From NCBI GenBank assembly GCA_963281255.1, contig OY725489.1, positions 3,100,001 through 3,164,000 on the forward strand: a stretch of 64,000 bases of DNA, written 5' to 3'. The position numbers and the translations under genes were made by a program. The notes under the pieces were generated by a model. It searched no databases, had not been told where the DNA came from, and was given only the letters and a program-made list of their open reading frames with translations. This DNA comes from Aphrocallistes beatrix. Its lineage: Eukaryota; Porifera; Hexactinellida; Sceptrulophora; Aphrocallistidae. The first letter of the stretch is position 1, and each line of letters opens with the position of its first letter. Below, piece by piece: positions 44,921 to 57,200 of this stretch.

Positions 44921-46424
44921 TCGCATTTTCAATTTTTTTTATTTATTTTATTATTTTTAACATCTTTTTTCACTTTCGCTCTAGCAATGAGTACCCTAAA
45001 TAGTAGATTACAAAAAACCGTATCTCCAATATTGCGCTTTCCGCGCCTCAAGCTGACCAAAGTAAACAGATGTAGAGGTTTGAATCCTTTTTTTTTTACT
45101 TTACTAGTATTAAATTTATATTATATATTTTTTGAATAATATTTTCCGTAATTTCTCGCGCGGTAGGAAATAATGGGTGATAGTTTGAAACATTGAAACG
45201 ATAATATTGTAATAATTTATGTTTTATCACAATTTCCACTTAAAATTATATACAAGTACATCTTAGTTGACTTTAAAATTTTGGCTCATTTTGTCCACTA
45301 CATTTATTTAACTATTCGAATTTTAGTCGTACATCACTCAAATTAACTTTTAATATGCAGGATTATTCTCCTGTGTGAATGAGGAATTCTCAAAGTAGTT
45401 CTGGTTGGATTTTTAGCAATAATGTGAGAATCATTTGAAATTGCTTGAGACGCTATGAAATAATATCTTAATCCTATTGGAATTCCAAGTTCACTGCCCC
45501 ATTTGCAATGATTTAACTTCGGGCAACGATAGGATGGATTGATATAAGTTCGGCAACGAATCTAACTTTATGAGCAACAAAGCTGAGATAGGTGTGAGTG
45601 GAGCCACACAACTCACTTTGTAAATCCTATAGAATTATTCATTGAATACTCAATGAAATATTAACAGAAATGTCTTGGGATGTGGTTAAATATCTTTACA
45701 CGAAGGAATTTAATCATAAAAAAAGCAATTTCTGAACTTTTAACTAAAAAGATATGAAACATATTTATTTAAACTTGGGTTCAAAGATAGATCAAAGAAT
45801 TCTGAACAACTTTGTATCACCAAATTTTGATCGATCCTATCCAGTCTTTTCATAATTTAGTTTTAAAACCTAAGATCGTGTAAAATTTTCAAATTTTAGA
45901 GAAATTTCGACCTCATTAATTAATTCTGACAAAACTATAAATAATACAATGATGAATTTGAGCATACTGATTTAATACATCTGTAAAAATATATATATTA
46001 GCGTATATTTTTAATCGGACTCATAGTGGCATTGTGGTGGTATGCAATGTGTTTATGCTTAGAAATAAGAATATACGAGCCTCGTTTAATCGAAACTGAG
46101 TTCATCTTATAGACCAAACGATGTGATATTATTTGTAAAATTTATTTTTTGTTAGACCCATTTCTTCTTTTTCTAATTATTAATTAAAATGGAAGTTCAT
46201 TCAATAATATTGTTTGAGTAGAATATTTCGTGTAAATTATATGCCTACAGCATATTCCCACCTCACGATGCCTATGGAAGTACTAACTACGTCAATCACA
46301 CTAGTAAGTGTCAAGTTGAACACTGAGTAATTCCAATTATTTGGAATGCTTTTCTGACTTTTCAAATTTCTTTCGCAATTAATAGATGAGAATGCAATTA
46401 TTTAAAAATACAATGAAAAATTTT
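44921..46424. other. gap: no recognisable gene
   Basis: About 1.5 kb of A+T-rich DNA between the two P1 copies. I see no gene, no termini and no RNA. Confidence 0.5.
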
Positions 46425-46640
46425 AATTACAGAAGTTTGCCTCCGTTATTTTAGGTTGTTTCTTACTACTTTCCCATAAAGGCACCTCGATAACATGTGA
46501 GAATAGTCTGACACAATTATTATTGTTACGATGACGAGAATGTGTGTCAGATTATACTGACATGGTGACAGGGTATGCCCTTTTGGGAAAGAAATAAGAA
46601 ACAACATAATATACCTTAGGCAAACTTTTGTAATTTTTTA
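46425..46640. repeat. palindromic MITE, family P1, copy 2
   Basis: Arms AATTACAGAAGTTTGCCTCC and the complement near 46615, diverged from copy 1. The two copies lie in the same 2-kb interval. Confidence 0.75.
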
Positions 46641-46801
46641 AAAATAAAACACAATTGTATTAGTGCCCTCTCCGAACCACCTGGATCCACCTAGGTTCAA
46701 AAACATCGATGCATTCACACGTTAATAGAAAGGATTTGGGATTTTTAATATATTCTAATAGTATTGTGTTAATCACAGAGAAGAAACTATAGGAGCAACT
46801 A

Positions 46802-47280
46802 CACCAAGCGGACAAAAGTATTTAAACACCATAATATTTTCCATTATAATAATCTAAAATGGGTTTATTTGTAAAATAAAATTCATTTAAACTATACCAT
46901 CTACTGTAATTCTGATAATAAATTCGTGTTCTACGCATTAAAATTACCCAGGATATCATCTTTCTAAGGAATCATTCCTTCCAAAAGCAAATTTTTATCA
47001 CAATGACCAGCCCGATGCCACCTATCCCCATCATGTATAGTGGTCAGTACTTGTGACAAGTGGCTCAAGGGGCACATGTTGACAAAAAAAAAAGCATTTG
47101 AAAAAACTTTACCTTTAGAAAGCATATACACTGGGTAATTCGAATGCGTATAACACAAACTTAATGTCAGAAATGGAATAAATGGCATATTTTTTATGAA
47201 ATCCTGCCACATATTTACCCATTTTATTACTATCATGATGTAAAATAATGGGGTGTTCAAATACTTTTGTCCGCTTAGTG
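46802..47280. mobile_element. Tc1/mariner-type MITE
   Basis: Ends CACCAAGCGGACAAAAGTAT and ATACTTTTGTCCGCTTAGTG with TA at 46800-46801 and 47281-47282; 479 bp. The 118-residue minus frame across it (46964-47320) extends past the right terminus and has no transposase motif, so I treat it as chance. Confidence 0.85.
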
Positions 47281-47399
47281 TATGTTCTGCGAGCTGAGTG
47301 GGCGCCGACAAAGGGAGCATGCCAAATTCCGCCTATTTGGTGATTAGAGAGTTGTTGATACTCGTATATGATATTTGATCTTTTATTGTATGTTTAGGG

Positions 47400-47740
47400 A
47401 AAGCGGAGCTTCCCGAGTATTATTTTTCAGTTAAACGTATATATATAGTTGAAATTTTGCAAAATATTGTGGTTAATCAAAAAATACGAAAATAGTTGAA
47501 TACAAAGGCTTTTCTACTGTATTTTTCAATAAAAACCTCAAAATATGTCGTTTTTAAAGGCTCTAAAAAGTGTTATAACTCAAAAAGGTGTGAAAATAGC
47601 AAAAACCCCAAAGAAAATCCCAAAATACCACTTTAAAACAGCAAAATTATACAAAAATTCGTCGAAACGCCGGATTTTTGTAAAATTTCAAAATTTTGTC
47701 CATAATTTGGGATTCAACTTTTTTTTTTTTTTAAAATTTA
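47400..47740. repeat. dispersed repeat R3, copy 1
   Basis: Resembles 55735-56000 (shared CTCAAAAAGG, ATTCGTCGAAAC, TTTTTGTAAA). The frame 47545-47799 falls in this repeat and looks like chance coding of A-rich DNA. Confidence 0.55.
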
Positions 47741-47979
47741 ACATCTGTCGATCTGTCGATCCTTCTCTAAGTTATGTTATTGGGCAAAAGATTTCGTAAA
47801 GGTGAAGATTTCGTTAAGATGTAGAGAAGATTTTGTCCCGACTGGAAATAGAATCCGAGGCCTGTCAAGTCTTCAAGCGGGAACTGTCCAGCTGTCTTTG
47901 GACTTTTGTATATCTTCAAGGAAGCCACCTGAGGAATTGTTGCCTGTTTTTGTGTTGACTGGGAAAACTGTAGACTGTG

Positions 47980-49470
47980 GAGCAGTGGTCTTTTAGGTGT
48001 GTTTTTGAATACTAATTAGTAAGGCTGGGTTGTGTGTTGGTTTTTGAGAGGTTTGTTGTCCTAATTGGAGTTCATTTGGAGTTATTTTTTGGCTTGAAAA
48101 TAGGGTTGTGACAGTCTAGTCACAACCCTATTTTCAAGCCAAAAAATAACTAGTTTTCGTAGGAATTGTAAAGCTTTCGAGCATTTTAAGCGAGTGCCAG
48201 TAGCAAAGGTTGTAACGAAAAGGGAAGTTGGATTGTCTTTGGTGTTAGTGCCATTTACTTTTTTTTCTGTTTCGACTGAGATTAGAGTTGTTCTGGGACC
48301 CATTCACTGATTTTGGTTCAGGGATAGACCGCCAACTAAGAGATTGTGAGTGTTTTGTGTCTGGCCGAGTCTCTTTTAAAGGACCTGGCTATGGTTTTTA
48401 GTGGGAAGTGGTAGGAGTAGTTATGTTTTCTATTTGACAGGAAGGTGGGTGTTTATGGTTTTGGAGTTAAGTTGTGTGAACTGTCTTATGGAGTGGTAGA
48501 GGTAGTCCAAATCAAATGAACCTAGGCTCCCCCAGGGGGGGGAGGCTGTTTGGTTGGGATGGATTTCTTGCTTGTAGAATTGCTGGAGTTTTTGCTTTTC
48601 TGTGGGTAATTGCACCTGTGTATTACTTTCTGATTGTATGTTTCCAGTATGTGAGTTTAAAATATGAGGCATCATTAGGTGCTTTGTATGAAGCTGTGTA
48701 TAATGCGAGTTTCCATTTGGGTTGATTGTCTGATTCTGATGGAATTTCGTTCGGTTCTAGTATCTAACGTCTCTGATGCTTGTTTTCTATAGGTCCAACG
48801 TAGATTTGTTGGGTATGGAGGTTCATCTTGGTTGATCTTGTAAAGTATTGTAGGCTGGTGCAGGGCATTATTGGGCCTGGGAGTTTAGTGGTATGTTGAT
48901 CTGGTGCTGGTACAGATTTTCATGTATACGTAGAATGTATGTGTAGAAAGGTATGTTGTGTAGTGTTATCTGGAGTTTGATAGTATGCGAGTAGTGATTT
49001 GAGTGGTGATTGTGGAATGCTTGGGGTTAGCCTGAAGTCTTTGATTTCAATGGGTCGTACTCGTAGCTGTAACTGAATGGGTCTTGTTGAGCTGAATATA
49101 TACGTGATTGTTGGTTTGAATTCTGGAGGTACTTTCTTGCTTCTTATAGGAAACCTCCACCAGTTTAGTGAGTCCTTTTTCAGCGTTGAGGACTAGTATG
49201 TATAATTCCAGAAGGTATTACTTGAGAAGTACTTAGTTTAGGGTTTGAGCCGGGTAGGTGTCTATTTGTGCAGCTCTGAATGTGTGATCGTGGTACGTAT
49301 TCACACATAGTCTTCTGGAGGGATGATGACTATGTGGAATCGTGGATGTAGTAGGATTGGTTGCCCCTATGTAGGTAGTGTGTGGGTTTAGAAGTAGGAA
49401 GATGTCCCTTAATCGTGAGAGGTCTATGAGATAGTCACCTGGGTGAACTTGTGTAGTGTAGTGTAGTGAT
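47980..49470. other. G+T-rich, strand-asymmetric block without a recognised gene
   Basis: The plus strand is unusually rich in G and T and poor in C for about 1.5 kb, so the minus strand is A+C-rich. Short minus-strand frames (48430-48675 and 49435-49650) have no family motif. Two short translated stretches look alike (ILSCEKGPAGLIQIKKTYL and a relative near 49180 with AEKGLTKLVEV), which hints at a decayed, internally duplicated coding sequence on the minus strand. The identity is unknown; a very old retroelement with an A-rich coding strand is possible. Confidence 0.35.
48081..48150. repeat. perfect hairpin, 32-bp stem, 6-nt loop
   Basis: 48081-48112 and 48119-48150 are exact reverse complements with loop AGTCTA, starting GTTATTTTTTGGCTTGAAAA. 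One more base pair can form outside. Confidence 0.95.
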
Positions 49471-49699
49471 AATTATGCTGACATTGTGTTTATAAAGCTC
49501 TGCTAGATATGTTTTCTTGATTTGGATAAGTCCTGCTGGTCCTTTTTCACAGGAGAGGATTATATGTTGATGTTTGAGGTCCAAGCTGGAAGTGAGGCAG
49601 TGATGCTCATAAATATACATGATTTTAAATGCAATAAATAGTGGAAGCAATATGCTAAATATACAAGTATCAAATGTAATTCAATGTTCATACTAAATA

Positions 49700-50394
49700 A
49701 CAGTCGAGTTTTGATTAAAATATATTTATTTATATTATGGGTACATAATATAATCTACTTTGTGTTATCCCTGGTACCACGGAAAGATGCTCAGTTAAAT
49801 GGCTTTGTATACAAATAGTAGGCTATGGTTTAATACATATTCGTTACATTAAGGTTTGCCCCAAACTGCATGGAAAATCTCTCCACGATCGGTTGAATAC
49901 TTGAATAGTTATGTTCTACACCTGGGCTTGCCAACCTATGGGCCGTGTATGATTTATTTTGGGCCGCGAGGTACTTTGACTTCGGGCAAAGATTTAAGCA
50001 TTTTTAGTCTGCTTCTATATATATATCACTATATGATCCAATATAAAGATATAGTAGCACAGTTCTAAAATGAGCGAAAGCGATGCACAGACCTGAGTTT
50101 TAAAGATATCAGTATGAATTATTTTGTGAAGCTGCGAACATAGTATATGTAGATGTGCACCGCGGTTAACAATTTTCAAAATATGCTAAATCATCCTGAT
50201 TACGTTGCATTTTGTGATTTTATTCTTTTGCTTATTGTACAAAAACTATTGAACCTATAAACTTGAGATGCATACCGAAGTTGAAATATGACGTCATCCA
50301 AAACCCATTTCATTCTCAAATCGATTGGATCAAGGACTACTGAGCAAATTGCGGTTAAAAATTTCGTCTCGGCAACATTACCTATATTTTAATA
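49700..50394. other. gap: no recognisable gene
   Basis: A+T-rich. A stretch at 49921-49985 (GCTTGCCAACCTATGGGCCG, later GGGCCGCGAGGTACTTTGAC) resembles the terminus and inner part of hAT elements such as that at 53968, but the partner end was not found. Confidence 0.35.
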
Positions 50395-50675
50395 ATAAAT
50401 GATTTATAGAACTAAAATGTTAAGAGTTGGCAATAAACATATGTCGTATAAAGTGTTCAGATTGGATGACTCTACAAAATTATGCTAATTCATTATGCTG
50501 ACGTCATCATGATGACACAGCAATAATGATAAATGCTTAATGTGGCTATAATCTCAAGAAATGACAATGAACATATGTTGTGTAAAGTGTTCAGTAGGGA
50601 TGACTCTACAAAGTTCTGCTTATTAATTTGCAGACGTCATCATGATGACACAGCATTAATGATAAATGTGTAATA
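50395..50675 (+). repeat. tandem duplication, period about 134 bp
   Basis: Two direct copies containing ACATATGT, TAAAGTGTTCAG and GACGTCATCATGATGACACA. Offset measured from AACATATG at 50436 and 50570. The interval 50676-51117 shows nothing else recognised. Confidence 0.75.
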
Positions 50676-51117
50676 GAGATCATTTTAACAAAAAGTGTGC
50701 ATCCATTTCCAGGGATGTTGAGGCAGATATGTGTCATCAACCCTGGAATAGGGAAGCACACTCCCGGCCCTTCTGTGTGGGGCTTTTTTGATCTTTGAAA
50801 AGCAGGGATGCCAATCCAATCCAATCGATCACAATAGTCGATTATCGATTTCTTAAATTTCTATCGATTGGAATGAATTTTCAGCGATTTTCGATTTTTC
50901 TATGTACTACATAGGTACGAATAATAATATTGGCAATATATTTTGATTCCTATATAAAAGAAGGATGAAAAACAATACGAAATTAGCTATTACCTATTAG
51001 ATTCAAAATCATTATTGCATCCCTCCGGAGCTGTGTTGGGGACAAATACAAACGTATTTTATATTTGATGTATTTTAATTACAATTTCGAAAGTATTTAT
51101 GTATGTGTTCTTTACAA

Positions 51118-51765
51118 GGTTGAAACCACTTCAACCAAATACCAATTTAACCGAATAATGGGTAGACCAAATAATTTGGTTAACCGAATAATGGTCAAAC
51201 CGAATAATTTGGTCAACCGAATATTTGGTCAACTAAATAATTTGGTCAACCGAATAATTTGGTCAACCGAAAATTTGGTCGACCAAATAATTAGGTTAAC
51301 CGAATATTTGGTCAACCAAATAATTTGGTCAACCGAATAATTTGGTCAACCAAATAATACTTGATTATATTTTTGCATAAATGTTTATATAAATATTTAT
51401 ACAAAAATATATTCAAGTATAAGTAAGCCTATTATATTTATTTGTGTTCGGACCACTTCTTGTAAGAACATGTGATTATTGTGTTGGGAAAGCATGCAAA
51501 TTATTTGTTTGGCTAAATATTCAGTTGACCAAATCATTCGGTTGACCAAATTATTTGGTTGACCAAATTATTCGGTTGACCAAATTATTCGGTTGACCAA
51601 ATTATTCGGTTGACCAAATTATTTGGTTGACCAAATTATTCGGTTGACCAAATTATTTGGTTCTCAACCGAATACCAAATAATGATATTTGGTTACAAAC
51701 CAAATATCAATTATTTGCAAATAATATTTGGTTAAACCGAATAATCAACTATTCGGTTTCAACCC
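51118..51765 (+). repeat. satellite-bearing MITE, family S, copy 2 (expanded)
   Basis: Ends GGTTGAAACCACTTCAACC and GGTTTCAACC. Between them are two arrays of 16-19 bp units: CCGAATAATTTGGTCAA on the left (51150-51350) and the complement-type TTGACCAAATTATTCGG on the right (51510-51665), with a unique spacer (51356-51505). The unit contains the near-palindrome ACCAAATAATTTGGT. The arrays are inverted relative to each other, so the whole can fold back. The 91-residue frame on the left array is a repeat artefact. Confidence 0.8.
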
Positions 51766-52239
51766 TGGTTCTTTATTAATTTTGATGGAAATATTTGTAA
51801 TGTATTTAAATACTATTGAGAAGTATTTGTATTTTGCTCAAAATTTATTATAATACATTCCCTGCTTGAAACAGCAATAATTCTCTTTGCCGAAGACTGC
51901 CGGCAAATTTCTAGGGGAAAATTTGGAAAAATCCAAAGCCTAAATCACCTTTTTCCTCATTTAAAATATTCAAAATTCGCTTCAAAAAATGCATGTTCCC
52001 AACTTGCATGATTCGGCAGTCTTCGTTCGGTTAAGGGCGAGATTTCAACTCTGAATGGCTATATTAGTCTATTTTCAAATTTTTCCTCATTTCTTTCCGT
52101 CAGTCACTGTCAAATAACTTAGCACAGCCCCACAGGTGGGATTTTAAAATAGATAGGGCTTCGCATTTCTCTTTATGGAAAGCAAAGCTTCCTGAGTCTT
52201 ATTTTTCACAGAAAACCTTTGGAAAATATTAGCGTTTGT

Positions 52240-55200
52240 AAAAGGTTGAATAAAAAGGGGTCATTCCCACCAAAAATCGACCAATGGTCCCCGCATGAAA
52301 ATCTCCAATTCGTTTAATATTTTTTCCAAAACATTACCTTATATGTCCTATTTAAAAAATTTGCTTTTAATTCCTTTAGGTTTGAAAGATATGGCCTACC
52401 TCGTTTTGTCAAATTTAAATGATCGGACGGATCCTTTTTCTATCCCCCTTAATTAAACTGATCATATTTTTCCCGATTGTTTCAGCTAGTTGTGTCATTA
52501 TCATTTCTAATGGATACCTTATTTAAAATATATCAAAAGCGAATGTCTCTGGATATGTGTGTATGAGTTATGACCTCTAGGAATGCAAAGTTTTCCTTGT
52601 GAGTTGCCTGTCTTCAGTGGAAAATATGTCGATGTCACCAAAGTTTTAAGTTCAATTAATCTTTAGTTTACATTACTATAATTATCACTTATGTTTTGTA
52701 TATGATTTTTGTGTCTTAGTTTTAATTTTTAAAGTAATTTTCATTCAAGGTATTATCTAGGAGCGTGTGTCAATCCTTTAGGCGTATGATTCTGAGTAAG
52801 AATCCGTTTGGAGCTCAAATATTGGGAATATTTTCCAATTTCCACCATACCATAAAGATATATTGCAATTTAGGCGTATGAAAATTTAAGGGATTGTATT
52901 TAGGAGAGTAAATTGAGAATGCTGTATAATACCCTGTTTTCATAGATTTAACATTTTGTACATTTTATGCTATAGTTTTATCAACTAACAGCTTGTCCTG
53001 CACAAGTTAGATGTTCACTTCCCCTATAATTATTTTTGTAATTTGATAATATTGCCTCTATTCAAAATTAATTAATTTTGAACGATCAGACTTGTCAATA
53101 AAGAGAGTTAGGTGTTTAGGTGCAGTTGTCGGACCAGGACCACCGGTCTAGCCCCCACTCTATTTTGAAAATTAAAAAATTATACTCCATAACAATGTGG
53201 ACTCAAATCAGCTATATTTTCCATTATTTATCATACTATACTATATTCATGCATCTGTTTCTTTGTCCCTGGCATCCTGGCATCCTGGCATCCTGGTAAT
53301 GAATATTTCACTTTGCATTATTCGCTAGTGATGTTGAATTTTGTTTGAAATGTAAATTGTTAATAAATATACTATTACATAGCTAATCATTCATTTCGTT
53401 GTCTAACTCTCTGGAATGCGAAATTAGTAGTATCATTATGTGGTTATTTACTCACTTTCAACAATTGACAAATTATACAGACAGGATTTTATTAGTACCA
53501 TGTTAGTCAAATATTCCTACTTAGATATCAAATTGTGGATTATAAACTAAATTCCAGTTGGTTAAAATTAACCAATGTGTTTCCCAATATGAATAATATA
53601 ATAATTATACATATTTTCAACCAACTGGATAACGAAATGAATGATTAGGTATGTAATATAATATTTATCAACAATTTGCATTCCAAACTAAATTCAACAT
53701 TACTAGCGAATAATGCATAGTTAAATATTCATTGCCAGGATGCCAGGATGCCAGTGAAAACAGAAACCCATGCATGAATATAGTATAATATGATAAATAA
53801 TGGAAAATATAGCTGATTTGTCTCCACATTGTTATGGAGTATGATTTTGTAATTTTCAAAATAGAGTGGGGGCTAGACCGGCGGTCACGGTCCGACACCT
53901 GTACCTAAACACCTAAATCTCTTTATTGCAAGTCTGATCGTTCAAAATTAATTAATTTTTAATAGAGCAGTGGTTTCCAAACTATGGTCCGCGGTCCCCT
54001 TCGGGAACGCGAGGTACTTTTTCTAGGACCGCGAGATACATACAATTGGAAAAAATGTCGCACAAAATACCGATAGTGCAGCTCCAGTAAAGCTAGTGAA
54101 TGACTGTCAAAAAAGCTAGAAATATATGCTGATATGCTTTTACACCATTATATATTCATATTAGAGTTTTCTATGTACTAAAATTGAAATTAACGCAAAT
54201 AAATACCCCATATTAGCCGTTGTGATATCTTTTCTATTATAAAATATGAATTAAAGTAAAAAGTATGAAAATATGATTAATTTGTTTAAGTTAATATTTA
54301 CTATAATCACGATGTATGTTTATTATTCATTTCGGCCAATCAGATTTCAACCTTCGAGAGTCATAGAACTTGATTGTATGCATAATATTTATTACAGTCT
54401 CTATAAATCAATCAGAATGTAATATTGTTGTATTAAAAACCCTGGCATTTAATTGGTAGACACTTTTTGTATTCTTTGTAATAAGGTATAGAGCTTTCTA
54501 AATTATAAAATCGAAATATACGAAATAAAATAGCCTATATTAGTCGTTGAGTGCTCTTCTTTTTCTTTTCTCTCTGCCATTTGTTTGAATATACCTCCTA
54601 GGTGTGAAAATATGCATATAAAGGTGTGAAAATATGGTACATAATGCATATTATATTGCGGTCCACCTGGTTTTCATCTTAAAAGTATGTAATGATGAAC
54701 ATATTGTCACCTTAAGATAGAAGGTTAAAATATTTTGCAAAACTTTAACTTAGGTGCGCATCTCCACCATAAAAGGAGTGTCCAGTCCCAAATTGGTACA
54801 AATCCGCTGGATTTTTCAGGAGCGAGCCGACGGACGGACGAACGTTACAAGCCGTCCATACCATAAGAGCTTCTCCTATAATATGAGCTTCACTAAAACC
54901 CCCCTAAATTGCAGTTCAATCGTCTAATGATCACTGATCTCTACTAATAAAACTCGCTTTTGCTCTTTTGCTGTATTAATTTACTGGCGTATTACATAGT
55001 ATCAAAATTAATTGCTTGTTTAATATTTCGTGGGTGACAGCAATAATTTTTAAAATTACAAAGGGGACCAAAAGTCCATTTTAAAAATAAAGTTTGGGAA
55101 CCACTGGATTAGAGGCAATATTGTCAAAGTACTGAAATAATTATAAGGGTAGTCAACATCTAACTTGTGCAGGACAAGCTGTTAGTTGTTAAAATTAGAG

Positions 55201-55760
55201 CATAAAATGTACAAAATGTTAAATCTAGTGAAAATTACCTTAAAAATTAAAACTATGACACAAAAATCAGAATATACAGAACATATGTGTTATAGTAATG
55301 TAAACTAAAGAGAAATTGAACTTAAAACTTTGGTGACATCGAGATATTTTCCACTGAAGACAGGCAACTCACAAGGAAAACCTTGCATTCCTAGAGGCTA
55401 TAACACAATCACACATATCCATAGACATTCACTTTTGATATATTTTAAATAAGGTATCCTACCTTTCCTTTAGAAATGATAATGACACAACTAGCCGAAA
55501 TAATCGGGAAAATATGATCAGTTTAAGTAATGGGGCTATAAAAAGGATCCGTCTGATCATTTAAATTTGTCAAAACGAGGTAGTTCATATCTTTCAAACC
55601 TAAAGGAATTAAAAGCAAATATTTTGCAATTTTTAATAGGACATATAAGTTAATGTTTTGGCAAAATATTAAACGAATTGGAGATTTTCATGCGGGGACC
55701 TTAGCTTGGATTGGTCATTTATAATAGAATGACACAAAGGCATTTTTTACTGTATTTTTC
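52240..55760. repeat. large palindrome FB2, right arm split by a hAT element
   Basis: Left arm about 52240-53400, right arm about 53631-53967 plus 55107-55760. Paired landmarks are TGCATGAAAATC or GAATTGGAGATTTTCATGCG (52293 and 55675), GTTGCCTGTCTTCAGTGG (52603 and 55345), and CTGGCATCCTGG repeats (53271 and 53735). The loop (53401-53630) has a smaller inverted pair CCAGTTGGTT and AACCAACTGG. No gene. The 51766-52239 flank contains nothing recognised. Confidence 0.8.
53968..55106. mobile_element. hAT-type non-autonomous element
   Basis: Ends CAGTGGTTTCCAAACT and AGTTTGGGAACCACTG, common hAT termini. The flanks TAATAGAG and GATTAGAG agree at 6 of 8 positions, and the opposite arm of FB2 shows the empty site. 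1139 bp with no transposase. Confidence 0.88.
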
Positions 55761-56000
55761 GTTAAAAAAGTCCAACTAGGTCATTTTTCAAAAGTTTAAT
55801 AAGTACTTCACTCAAAAAGGAGTGAAAAATCTATAAAATACCTAAAAAATCCCAATATTATCACTCAAAACAGATAAAAATTACAAATATTCGTCGAAAC
55901 CCTGGGTTTTTGTAAATTTCAAATTTTGGGACATAATTTTGTAGGCAATTTTTAATATTTTGGAAATTTTTAAATTAAAAAATTTTTGTCAACAAAAAAA
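55761..56000. repeat. dispersed repeat R3, copy 2
   Basis: Related to 47490-47730. A-rich and non-coding. The frames around 55970-56190 are low-complexity and unsupported. Confidence 0.5.
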
Positions 56001-56529
56001 GAACCCCAATTCCCCACATTTTTGGGATTTGCTCCCCAAAACACCCAGGAAAGGCTCGAAATAGTGAACTTTTTGATAGTAAATAAATTTATAGAAAATT
56101 TAAATCTCAGGCTAAAGCATGAGATTTTGATCATTTTTGGGTTATTAAGAGCATTCGTTATTACAAATTCCAAACGTTCTGCGAAATGATATACTTAGTA
56201 TTAGCTACTATGGAGTTTTGGACCGTCTACACTGACTAGACAAAAGTTTCGTACACCATCATAATTCCATATTACTAGTACTTATTTGGGACTAGTGATC
56301 AGAAAATTTGAAATTCTTGTTCTAAATTCCAATAATTAAAAAATGCAAGCAAGATCGTATTTTTACCCTTTAAAAGCCCAAAAGTATTGTGTACCTATTT
56401 TAGGTGATAATCAAGTCCTAATGATCCAAAATATTAAAAATATATGAAATTGAGTAAGGAATAAAGCGATTTTAAAAGTTACTAAAAAAGAACCATGGAT
56501 AATTTTTAAAAAATTAGAGAATTCCCTGT

Positions 56530-56960
56530 ACCTTGAAAATCAGAAACTTAAAGGGACATTTCCCGCGATATCGAGCAAGATGCGCATCCACGGTAACGCT
56601 GGTCCCAGGGATGTAAAATTTACTGAAAGAAATATTAATCGCCTCGAAAACGTCCCGAATGGGAGCCAATTTATCCAGTGCATAGCGTTCAGTACGCGTA
56701 GATGTACTGTTAAAACGTAAAATTTGAAGAATGCCCTCAATCTATCCCGAGGCATTGTCGATTTAAAAATAGGTCTAGATTTATTAACGTCTTCAGAGTA
56801 TAAATCAAATATAGACTCTCTGTTTGAATGAAAAACTCCGGATAATATCATCAAACCAATAAAACCTTTAAATTCAAGTAATAAATTTCTGAAAAATAAT
56901 GTGACTTATGTTCGGGGTGAAAATTCCAAAATTCGTTCAACTTCATATTCGTCAATTCAA
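56530..56960 (-). pseudogene. piggyBac-type transposase fragment of a different family
   Basis: The minus strand encodes GLMILSGVFHSNRESIFDLY and RPIFKSTMPRDRLRAFFKF, the conserved DDE_Tnp_1_7 region of piggyBac-derived enzymes. After a one-base shift near 56745, another frame continues with YALDKLAPIRDVFEAINIS and GTSVTVDAHLARYRGKCPFK, where the usual VDEQL catalytic motif reads VDAHL. It ends abruptly at about 56530. The sequence is clearly distinct from the copies at 6.7, 21 and 41 kb. Confidence 0.8.
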
Positions 56961-57070
56961 TAATTGATTCCAATTTCGGGGAAGAAACATTGAAGAAAAT
57001 CTATAAAAATAGACATTTTATCACCTTGAATAATATACGTACATACGGCATTCATTAAGTTCCAGAACAA

Positions 57071-57200
57071 AGTATCCTTACTATTATAACTCGATTAATG
57101 TTGGTATACATATATACAATCGCACTTCGCTCGCTTGCGCTGCGAGGCGTGCGGACAATGCGGGTCCGCAGAATCGCCTTGCGGGTGACTGAAGTTACTC
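57071..57200. repeat. rearranged Helentron-like remnant
   Basis: The 5' end motif TATCCTTACTATTATAACTCG is followed within 50 bp by the inverted G+C-rich 3' tail (CGCACTTCGCTCGCTTGCGC). The middle of the element is missing and the tail is flipped. Confidence 0.5.

Noticed and set aside
46964-47320. 118-residue minus-strand frame as a novel gene
   Set aside because: It runs across the terminus of a Tc1/mariner-type MITE into flanking DNA and has no recognisable motif; chance frame.
47545-47799. 84-residue lysine-rich frame
   Set aside because: It comes from an A-rich dispersed repeat whose second copy (55761-56000) does not preserve the frame.
51150-51665. Regularly spaced short repeats resembling a CRISPR array
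   Set aside because: The spacers are themselves variants of the repeat, the arrays are inverted to each other inside transposon-like ends, there are no cas genes, and the DNA is eukaryotic.
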